Assembly (NCBI GenBank): GCA_903893335.1 | Contig: CAITLX010000109.1 | Location: forward strand, 1 to 12,885 | Source of the DNA: an uncultured delta proteobacterium | GTDB taxonomy: Bacteria; Myxococcota_A; Polyangia; Polyangiales; Polyangiaceae | Length of the DNA: 12,885 bases | Direction of reading: 5' to 3' | In this document: positions 7,767-12,885 of the stretch, piece by piece | Numbering within the stretch: the stretch's first letter is position 1 | Layout of the letters: each line of letters begins with the position of its first letter | Made by a program: the position numbers and the translations under genes | The notes under the pieces: generated by a model | What the model was told of the DNA's origin: nothing | Databases searched by the model: none | What the model saw: the letters and a program-made list of their open reading frames with translations, nothing else

Positions 7767-8668
7767 GGCTGCACCACGACGCGCTGCGCTGGCTGCTCGT
7801 CGGCGCCGTCGCCGTCGCGCTGCTGGCGGCGACGTACGGCGTGGCGAGCGCGCCGACCCGCACGGCCGGTCGGCTGGGGCTGCGCGGGTTCAAGCGCCAG
7901 CGCGCGCTCGAGGGGGACGGCGCGTGGCCGCAGGTCGAGCCGGTCGTGCGCTGGCTCGGCGTGCGCCTCTCGGGCGTGCTCTCGGACGGCGCCCACGCGT
8001 CGCTCGATCGCCAGATCGCGCTGGCCGGCGACTACCTGGGCCTCACCCCCGAGGAGTACGTCGCGCTCAGCGTGCTCTCGGCCGTGGGCGGCCTGTTCGG
8101 CGGCGCGCTGCTCGGGCTCGCCACCGGCTCGCCGGGGCTGCTCGCGCTCGTCTGCGTGCCGCTCGGCGCCGCGCTGCCCTACCTCGTGGTGACGGGCGAG
8201 GCGCAGCACCGCCTCAAGCAGATCGGGCGCGGGCTGCCCTACGCGATCGATCTCATGGCGCTCGCGATGAGCGCGGGGCTCGATTTCCCGGGGGCGGTGC
8301 GCCAGGTCGTCGAGAAGTCGAGCGACCCGGACGACCCGCTCGTCGAGGAGCTCACGCGCGTGTTGCAGCAGTTTCAGCTCGGCCGCACGCGCAAGCAGAC
8401 GCTGCTCGAGCTCGCCGATCGCGCGCCGTCGCCGGCCGTCGGCGAGTTCGTCTCGGCGGTCGTGCAGGCCGAGGAGCGCGGCAACCCCGTCGCCGAGGTG
8501 CTCATCATCCAGGCCGAGGCGTCGCGCACGCGCCGCTCGGTCAAGGCCGAGGAGGCCGCGGCGAAGGCGGGGGTCGCGATGGTGCTGCCCCTGTTCCTGC
8601 TGTTCGGGTGCATCATGCTCCTGGTCATGGCGCCGATGCTGCTGCGCCTGGCCTCCATCGCCGAGTGA
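7763..8668 (+). CDS. tadC: Tad inner-membrane platform protein TadC
   Basis: 301-residue membrane protein starting at GTG 7763, overlapping the tadB stop (GTGA). No strong Shine-Dalgarno is visible, so translational coupling is likely. The first membrane helix is at about 9-28, with a hydrophobic pair at about 100-143. A T2SS-F domain follows from about 156, with GLPYAIDLMALAMSAGLDFPGAV, the TadC-type motif (LPxALDLLALALEAGL in many members). A conserved-looking EERGNPVAEVL stretch lies near 235, and the C-terminal helix at about 269-298 is very hydrophobic. Together with TadB it forms the inner-membrane assembly platform. The core operon appears to end here in function, but the next gene follows after only nine bases. 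Confidence 0.93.
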   Translation: MRLHHDALRWLLVGAVAVALLAATYGVASAPTRTAGRLGLRGFKRQRALEGDGAWPQVEPVVRWLGVRLSGVLSDGAHASLDRQIALAGDYLGLTPEEYVALSVLSAVGGLFGGALLGLATGSPGLLALVCVPLGAALPYLVVTGEAQHRLKQIGRGLPYAIDLMALAMSAGLDFPGAVRQVVEKSSDPDDPLVEELTRVLQQFQLGRTRKQTLLELADRAPSPAVGEFVSAVVQAEERGNPVAEVLIIQAEASRTRRSVKAEEAAAKAGVAMVLPLFLLFGCIMLLVMAPMLLRLASIAE

Positions 8669-8677
8669 GGGGCGACC

Positions 8678-9547
8678 ATGAACGCGCTCGAGTTCCGCAT
8701 CCGCACCCCCGACGGTCGCACCGAGACGGTGGTCGTCGACGGCGATCGCGCGCTCGTCGGCAGCGGCGCGCACTGCGAGATCCGGCTGCCCCCCGAGCAC
8801 GCGGCCGTCGAGCACGTCGCGGTGTCGCTCGGGCCCGCCGGCGTCTACGCCGAGGCGCGGTCGCTCGACCCGGCGCCGACCCTCAACGGCACCCCCTTCA
8901 CGCAGGGGCCCGTGCTGCCCGACGCGATCCTCGGCGTCGGGCTCGTGCAGATCGGCGTCTCGCAGGCCGCCGCCGTCGCCGACGCGCGCGTCGTGCACCG
9001 CAAGCACGAGAAGACCAACCCGCTCGTGTACGTCCTGGCGGCGGTCGCCGTGCCCCTCTCGCTCTGGGTCATCCTCGCCGACGAGCCCGAGGAGGGGCTC
9101 ACGCGGGTGCCGAGCGACGTGCCCGCGCTCTTCGCCGCGCCCGTCGCCGCGTGCCCCGAGGCGTCCCCCGAGCAGGCGCTGTCGGTCGCGCGCGACAAGG
9201 TCGTGCTCGCCGCCGCGCGCCGCGAGCGTCGCCCGTTCCACGTCCAGGACGGCGTCGCGGCCGTCCCGCTGTTCGAGATCGCCGGCGCGTGCGCCGCAGC
9301 CGGGGGCGACGCCGAGCTCGCGCGCGACGCAGCCGAGGCTGCCTCGCTGCTGCGCCTGCGCGTCGGCGAGGACTTCCGCACCCACCGCGTGCGCCTCGAG
9401 CACGCCATCTCCATCGCCGACTGGGCCACGGCCCATCGCGAGGTGCGCGTGCTGCGCGCGATGCTCGAGGGCAGGCAGGGGGAGTACGTCACGTGGCTGT
9501 CGAACCTCGACCGCAAGCTGCAGCTCAAGTACGGCAAGAAGGGATGA
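8678..9547 (+). CDS. FHA-like membrane protein with helical periplasmic tail
   Basis: 289-residue protein; GAGGGG at 8667-8672 precedes the ATG by five bases. Residues 1-100 have the FHA beta-sandwich pattern (ALVGSGAHCEIRLP, then NGTPF), but the phosphothreonine pocket is changed. The Arg after Gly is S29, the S-R-x-H loop reads AVEH (43-46), and only the Asn-Gly (N70-G71) remains. Basic residues (HRKHEK) precede one membrane helix at about 115-134, and acidic residues follow it, predicting a cytoplasmic N-terminus. The remaining 155 residues are mainly alpha-helical, perhaps TPR-like, and contain two cysteines. FHA-like domain, single helix, periplasmic domain is also the layout of type III secretion inner-ring proteins (SctD/EscD), so a scaffold role around the platform is plausible. 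That role is inference. The stop overlaps the TPR lipoprotein start (ATGA). Confidence 0.8.
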   Translation: MNALEFRIRTPDGRTETVVVDGDRALVGSGAHCEIRLPPEHAAVEHVAVSLGPAGVYAEARSLDPAPTLNGTPFTQGPVLPDAILGVGLVQIGVSQAAAVADARVVHRKHEKTNPLVYVLAAVAVPLSLWVILADEPEEGLTRVPSDVPALFAAPVAACPEASPEQALSVARDKVVLAAARRERRPFHVQDGVAAVPLFEIAGACAAAGGDAELARDAAEAASLLRLRVGEDFRTHRVRLEHAISIADWATAHREVRVLRAMLEGRQGEYVTWLSNLDRKLQLKYGKKG

Positions 9548-10113
9548 GCCTGCGCGCGATGCTCGCCCTGCCGCTCGTGCTCGCGCTCGCGGGGTGCGGC
9601 GCGCGCCCCGGCTCGCGCGTCGAGCGCGGCGTCGAGACGATGAAGACCGAGAAGGCGCCCGACAAGCTGCTCGAGCGCGGCAAGGCCTTCGCGCAGGTGG
9701 GCGACTTCACGCGCGCCGAGCAGTACCTCGCGACCGCGCTCGACGCGGGCGCCGACCCCGCCGTCGTGCTCCCGCTGCTCCTGCGCGTGTGCACCGAGGG
9801 GCAGCGCTACCGCGTGGCCATCGACTACGCCGAGCAGCACCTGCGCAAGCACCCGGGCGACCAGCGCCTGCGCTTCCTCGTCGCCACGATGTACCTCGCC
9901 ATCGGCGAGACCGCGGGCGCGCGCGAGCGCCTCGAGGTCGTCGTCGCGGCGTCGCCGAAGGACGCCGCGGCGCGCTTCGCGCTCGCCAGCGTGCTGCGCG
10001 ACATGGGCGAGCCGGTGCTCGCCGACCGGCACTTCCGCGTCTACCTCGAGCTCGAGCCCAAGGGCACGCACGTCGAGGAAGCGCGCGCGTCGCTGCTGAA
10101 GGAGGTCCGGTGA
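9544..10113 (+). CDS. TadD-like TPR lipoprotein
   Basis: 189-residue protein whose ATG overlaps the preceding stop (ATGA). The N-terminus is a lipoprotein signal, with hydrophobic LALPLVLALAG and the lipobox LAGC placing the lipidated cysteine at C18. Four helix pairs follow that look like tetratricopeptide repeats, at about 36-68, 69-102, 103-136 and 137-171 (for example LLERGKAFAQVGDFTRAEQYL and ARFALASVLRDMGEPVLADRHF). A TPR lipoprotein in a Tad operon is the TadD position; TadD-type proteins are thought to assist secretin assembly or localisation. Sequence identity to TadD cannot be judged here, so the assignment is by architecture and context. The gene overlaps the second ATPase gene by four bases (GTGA). 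Confidence 0.82.
   Translation: MSLRAMLALPLVLALAGCGARPGSRVERGVETMKTEKAPDKLLERGKAFAQVGDFTRAEQYLATALDAGADPAVVLPLLLRVCTEGQRYRVAIDYAEQHLRKHPGDQRLRFLVATMYLAIGETAGARERLEVVVAASPKDAAARFALASVLRDMGEPVLADRHFRVYLELEPKGTHVEEARASLLKEVR
10099..10106 (+). promoter_or_regulatory. Shine-Dalgarno for the second CpaF ATPase
   Basis: AAGGAGGT is a full-consensus Shine-Dalgarno inside the end of the TPR lipoprotein gene, ending three bases before the GTG at 10110. It is among the strongest ribosome sites in the operon. It supports the GTG start and suggests the second ATPase is translated efficiently in its own right. Confidence 0.55.
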
Positions 10114-11240
10114 TCCCGCGCGAGGTCTTCGCCGAGACGCTGCTCGAGTTCCTCGCGCCGGTGCGGCCGTACCTCGAGGACCCGACCGTGAGCGACATCC
10201 TCATCAACGGGCCGTTCCAGGTCTACGTCGAGCGCCGCGGGCGGCTCGAGCTGACGCCCGTCAAGTTCGACAGCAAGGAGGCGCTCGTCGCCGCGCTGCG
10301 CAACGCGGCGCAGTTCGTCGGCAAGCACATCGACGAGGAGCACCCGGTGCTCGAGGGGCGCCTGCCCGACGGCTCGCGCATCGAGGCGATCCTCCCGCCG
10401 GCGGCGCCCGACGGCCCCTGCGTCGCGATCCGCCGCTTCTTCCGCGAGACGCTCACCATCGAACGCCTGCTCGACCTCGACGCCTTCACCGTGCCGGCCG
10501 CGCAGTCGCTGCACGCGCTCGTCGCCGCCAAGCTCAACGTGCTCGTCGCCGGGGGCACCGGCAGCGGCAAGACGTCGATGTTGAACGCGCTGTCGTCGTT
10601 CATCCCGGCCGCCGAGCGCGTCGTGGTCATCGAGGACTCCAAGGAGGTGCAGCTTCAGCGCGACCACGTCGTGCACCTCGAGGCGCGCCCGCCCGACCCG
10701 CGCGGTCGCGGCGCGGTGTCGATCCGCGATCTCTTCCGCGCGACCTTGCGCATGCGCCCCGACCGCATCGTCATCGGCGAGATCCGCGGCGGCGAGGCGC
10801 TCGACATCGTGCAGGCGATGACGAGCGGCCACGGCGGCTGCCTCGCGACGCTGCACGCGACCTACCCGCGCGACACGCTCTCGCGCCTCGAGACGATGGC
10901 GATGATGAGCGACGTCGACCTGCCGCTGGCGGCGCTTCGCACGCAGATCGCCTCGGCGGTCAACCTCGTCGTGCAGGTCGCGCGCCTCTCGGACGGCACG
11001 CGCAAGGTCACGCACCTCTCCGAGGTCACGGGCTTCGACGCGAAGTCGGGCGCCTACGAGCTCGACGACCTGTTCGTCCGGCGCTTCGACGGCGTCGACG
11101 GCGACGGCTCGGTGACCAGCGCGCTCGTGCCGACGGGCGTGGTGCCGCGGTGTTTGCCGCAGCTTCACGAGCACGGGCTCGATCTCCCTGCGGCCGTGTA
11201 CGATGCCGCCCGCCTGCGCGATGGATCCGGTCCCGGTTGA
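10110..11240 (+). CDS. Second CpaF/VirB11-family ATPase, without FHA domain
   Basis: 376-residue protein starting at GTG 10110, overlapping the TPR gene stop. It begins almost at the CpaF core (LEDPTVSDILINGPFQVYVERRG near residues 18-40) and lacks the FHA domain, the linker and most of the N-terminal helical region of the first ATPase. Motifs are intact: Walker A GGTGSGKT at 148-155 (K154), acidic box IED at 174-176, Walker B region RIVIGEIRGGEALD, and His box ATLHAT. The C-terminal region (YELDDLFVRRFDG, then a PTGVVPR segment) matches the CpaF-type end better than that of VirB11. It should be an active hexameric cytoplasmic ATPase on the same platform, or on a sub-complex formed with the two FHA-like membrane proteins. 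Which ATPase drives extension or retraction cannot be told from sequence. Its last 20 bases overlap the next gene. Confidence 0.9.
   Translation: MIPREVFAETLLEFLAPVRPYLEDPTVSDILINGPFQVYVERRGRLELTPVKFDSKEALVAALRNAAQFVGKHIDEEHPVLEGRLPDGSRIEAILPPAAPDGPCVAIRRFFRETLTIERLLDLDAFTVPAAQSLHALVAAKLNVLVAGGTGSGKTSMLNALSSFIPAAERVVVIEDSKEVQLQRDHVVHLEARPPDPRGRGAVSIRDLFRATLRMRPDRIVIGEIRGGEALDIVQAMTSGHGGCLATLHATYPRDTLSRLETMAMMSDVDLPLAALRTQIASAVNLVVQVARLSDGTRKVTHLSEVTGFDAKSGAYELDDLFVRRFDGVDGDGSVTSALVPTGVVPRCLPQLHEHGLDLPAAVYDAARLRDGSGPG
11197..11217 (+). promoter_or_regulatory. Possible internal promoter before the last FHA-like gene
   Basis: TGTACGAT (11197-11204) followed by CGCCCGCCTGC (11207-11217) resembles the block before cpaB: TGTATAGT, then CGCCCACCTGC. 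The second element matches at 10 of 11 bases, and the spacing between the two parts differs by two bases. It lies within cpaF codons (Val-Tyr-Asp-Ala-Ala-Arg-Leu), so the match may be chance. No clear -35 is seen. Confidence 0.22.
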
Positions 11241-12210
11241 GCTGCACGTCGTCGTGATCGGAGGCAGCTCCGATCGCGCGGCGCTCATTCTTCGGCCCGG
11301 CGAGCCGCAGGGGCCGCTCGGCGTCGGGCGCCAGGGCGACTGGCGCATCGAGGCGCAGGGGGTCGGCGCCGTGCACGTCTACCTCTTCTTCGACGGGCAG
11401 AGCCTGCACGCGTCCAACGCCGACCGCACGACGCCCACGCTCGTGCAGGGGCGCCCCATCGACGCGGCCTGGACGCGCGTCGACCCTCCCGCCGAGATCG
11501 TGCTCGCGGGGGCTCGGCTGCGCGTCATGCGCGCGCCTGCGCACGTCGTCGAGTCGTCGATGACCACCGCGCCCGCGGTCGGGCTGCCCGCGCCCGACGC
11601 GTCGCCGCCTCCCTCGCCGCGCGCGCGGCCGACGTGGGACGAGCGCCCCGTGGTGGCGCCGCACCGCGACGACGAGACGACGCGCCTCGATCCCATCGAC
11701 GTGCCGACGCCGCCGGGCGTGCCCCCCGTGCAGCCGGGCGCGGCGCCCCGCGCGCCCGCTCCGGTCGCACCCCGCAAGGTCGGCGCGCTGCGCGCGGCCT
11801 GGGGCGAGTCGTCGTGGGTGCAGAAGGCGATCCTGCTGCTGATGCCGTTCGCCGTCGTCGCGACCTTCGTCGTGTTCGACGACGACCCCGCACCCACGCC
11901 GAGGCGCGCGCGTCCCGCGGCGTCCGCCGCAGTCGCAGCGAGCGTCGCGACCCCGGGCGCGAGCGCGACGGCCGCTGCCGCACCGCCTGCTGCTCCCGTG
12001 GTGCCCAGCGCGCCCTCCGCCGCCGCTCCCGCGCGCGACGCGCGCGACAAGCGCACCGACGAGCGCGCCGCCGCGGACGCCGTGGCCGCCGGCGCGTGGG
12101 GCGAGGCCGCGAGGCTCTACGACGCCCTCGCCGCGGCGCACCCCGAGTCGCGCGCGCTGCGCGAGGCGGCGCGCATCGCGCACCTGCGCGCAGCGGGCGT
12201 GGAGCGCTGA
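11221..12210 (+). CDS. FHA-like membrane protein with DDETTR linker and C-terminal TPR-like hairpin
   Basis: 329-residue protein from the ATG at 11221; an in-frame ATG at 11203 would add six residues but lies within the promoter-like TGTACGAT. Residues 1-105 are FHA-like: G36-R37 is kept, but the Ser-Arg-x-His loop is GVGAVH and the usual Asn-Gly is VQG, so phosphothreonine binding is doubtful. A Pro-rich linker (about 106-190) contains DDETTRLDP at 150-158. One membrane helix at about 200-219 is preceded by basic and followed by acidic residues, so the N-terminus should be cytoplasmic. An Ala/Pro low-complexity stretch (about 223-275) leads to a terminal helix pair resembling one TPR (about 277-325). 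The layout parallels the FHA-like gene at 8678, so the two may be distant paralogues acting with the second ATPase. The start overlaps the ATPase gene by 20 bases. Confidence 0.8.
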   Translation: MDPVPVELHVVVIGGSSDRAALILRPGEPQGPLGVGRQGDWRIEAQGVGAVHVYLFFDGQSLHASNADRTTPTLVQGRPIDAAWTRVDPPAEIVLAGARLRVMRAPAHVVESSMTTAPAVGLPAPDASPPPSPRARPTWDERPVVAPHRDDETTRLDPIDVPTPPGVPPVQPGAAPRAPAPVAPRKVGALRAAWGESSWVQKAILLLMPFAVVATFVVFDDDPAPTPRRARPAASAAVAASVATPGASATAAAAPPAAPVVPSAPSAAAPARDARDKRTDERAAADAVAAGAWGEAARLYDALAAAHPESRALREAARIAHLRAAGVER

Positions 12211-12239
12211 GGCGCGAGCGCTCGATCGCGGTCGACCGC
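12202..12239. terminator. Palindromes in the convergent gap, possible bidirectional terminator
   Basis: GAGCGCT (12202-12208) can pair with AGCGCTC (12217-12223) around an eight-base loop. Within and after it are two perfect palindromes, CGAGCGCTCG (12215-12224) and GCGGTCGACCGC (12228-12239). They sit between the stop codons of two converging genes, where a terminator is expected. There is no T-run on either strand, so classic intrinsic termination is not shown, and at this GC content such palindromes are common. Confidence 0.28.
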
Positions 12240-12885
12240 TAGAGGTCGGCGGCTGCGTCCATCAGCGCGTCGAGGCCGCGAACGAGATCGGCCGGAGCGG
12301 TGGCGGTGACGCAGATGCGCGCGCAGGTCGCGTAGCCCTCTCCGAAGGCCTCGCCCGGCGCGACGAGCACGCCGCGCGCGACGGCGCGCTCGAGCAGCGC
12401 GTCGAGCGGGCGCCCGGCGAGCAGGCGCGCGAAGTCGACGAAGAGGAAATGCCCCCCCTCGGCGGCGCGGGCCTCGAAGCCGCGGCGCGCGAGCGTGGCG
12501 ACGGCGATCTCGTGGGCGCCTCGAGCGCGCGCGCGGGCGTCGTCGAGGTAGCCCTGGCCCGCGCCGAGCGCCGCGAGCGCCGCGCGCTGCGCGATCACCG
12601 GCACGTTGTAGACGCTGTGGTTGGCGACGCGGCGCACCGCCTCGATCGCAGGCGCGGGCCCCACGACGTGGCCGATGCGCAGCCCCGCGAGCGCGTGGCT
12701 CTTGGAGAACGAGCCCACCACCAGCGTGCGCTCGCGCATGCCGGGCAGCGCGGCGATCGACGCGTGCGGGCGTGCGAAGGCGTAGCCGGCGTACACCTCG
12801 TCGGCGAACACCCAGCGGTCGCGCTCGCCGGCGAGCGCCGCCATCGCCGCGAGGTCGGCGGGGCGCATGACGCGGCCGTCGGGGC
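12239..12885 (-). CDS. Class I/II PLP-dependent aminotransferase, C-terminal part (partial)
   Basis: The frame is open from the right window edge to a TAG at 12239-12241; the start lies outside, so about 214 C-terminal residues are visible. The PLP-site motifs of fold-type I aminotransferases are clear. VFADEVYAGY carries the Asp that contacts the pyridine nitrogen (codon 12800-12802). SFSKSHALAGLRIG carries the Schiff-base Lys (codon 12701-12703). A PDGRVMRPADL segment at the edge fits the NPTGxxxxxxEL region of the family. A conserved Arg near the end (CARICVTA) is the likely substrate-carboxylate ligand. This places it with aspartate/alanine-type or related aminotransferases; the substrate cannot be told. 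It is convergent with the pilus operon, 28 bases away, and probably unrelated to it in function. Confidence 0.92.
   Translation of the reverse strand, partial: PDGRVMRPADLAAMAALAGERDRWVFADEVYAGYAFARPHASIAALPGMRERTLVVGSFSKSHALAGLRIGHVVGPAPAIEAVRRVANHSVYNVPVIAQRAALAALGAGQGYLDDARARARGAHEIAVATLARRGFEARAAEGGHFLFVDFARLLAGRPLDALLERAVARGVLVAPGEAFGEGYATCARICVTATAPADLVRGLDALMDAAADL

Noticed and set aside
7685..9436. 583-codon open frame on the - strand opposite tadC and the first FHA-like gene
   Set aside because: Low-complexity Arg/Asp/Gly/Ala composition, and antisense to a well-supported TadC; a high-GC shadow frame.
11203..11220. Upstream ATG (11203) for the last FHA-like gene
   Set aside because: It cannot be excluded, but it adds only MPPACA, has no ribosome site and falls within the TGTACGAT element, so the ATG at 11221 was preferred.
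10110..11240. Second ATPase as a VirB11 of a type IV secretion or conjugation system
   Set aside because: No other type IV secretion or conjugation genes are nearby, and its C-terminal region matches the CpaF pattern; still possible in principle.
11881..12045. GC-rich repetitive stretch in the last FHA-like gene, considered as a DNA repeat
   Set aside because: It encodes an Ala/Pro low-complexity linker in frame with both ends; no regular repeat unit is visible at the DNA level.

Overview
The window is a compact, almost entirely coding stretch of very GC-rich DNA. By eye it is well over 70% GC, with G/C at nearly every third codon position. It carries most of a Tad/Flp-type pilus (type IVc, 'tight adherence') assembly operon on the + strand. 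At the right edge lies the 3' part of a convergent PLP-dependent aminotransferase gene. The base composition, the GTG/TTG starts, the FHA domains attached to secretion parts and the Pro/Ala-rich linkers suggest a myxobacterium or relative (Myxococcota, possibly Polyangia). That taxonomic call is inference; no rRNA or taxon-specific marker is present.

Layout. (1) Bases 1-3006 hold the surface or pseudopilin part: the last 32 codons of an unidentified gene, a large TadG-like protein with many cysteines (99-1583), a small TadE-like pseudopilin starting at TTG (1580-2056), and an unrecognised single-pass protein with a possible internal duplication (2056-3006). (2) After a 32-bp gap with a promoter-like TGTATAGT comes the envelope and motor core: CpaB/RcpC (3039-3836), the CpaC/RcpA secretin (3833-5176), a fusion of an FHA domain to the CpaF/TadA ATPase (5191-6906), TadB (6903-7766) and TadC (7763-8668). 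(3) Next is an accessory module: an FHA-like membrane protein with a helical periplasmic tail (8678-9547), a TadD-like TPR lipoprotein (9544-10113), a second CpaF-family ATPase without an FHA domain (10110-11240), and a second FHA-like membrane protein (11221-12210). (4) A 28-bp convergent gap with palindromes separates this from the aminotransferase on the - strand (12239 to the window edge).

Expected working of the machine, from the Tad family: CpaC forms the outer-membrane gate and CpaB works with it in the periplasm. TadB and TadC form the inner-membrane platform, a CpaF hexamer drives assembly, and TadE/TadG-type proteins are minor pilins or tip proteins. The TPR lipoprotein occupies the TadD (pilotin-like) role. 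The major Flp pilin, prepilin peptidase (TadV/CpaA) and TadZ/CpaE are not in the window and may lie upstream or elsewhere.

The unusual aspects are two CpaF-family ATPases in one gene cluster and three FHA or FHA-like domains. Only the ATPase-fused one keeps the usual phosphothreonine-pocket residues. The last gene carries a DDETTR motif in its predicted cytoplasmic linker that could be a phospho-ligand. Together these suggest a Tad machine controlled by Ser/Thr phosphorylation, possibly related to the Tad-like Kil apparatus used by Myxococcus xanthus to kill prey on contact. There is no intergenic stretch longer than 32 bases, and I saw no tRNA, rRNA, CRISPR array or insertion sequence.
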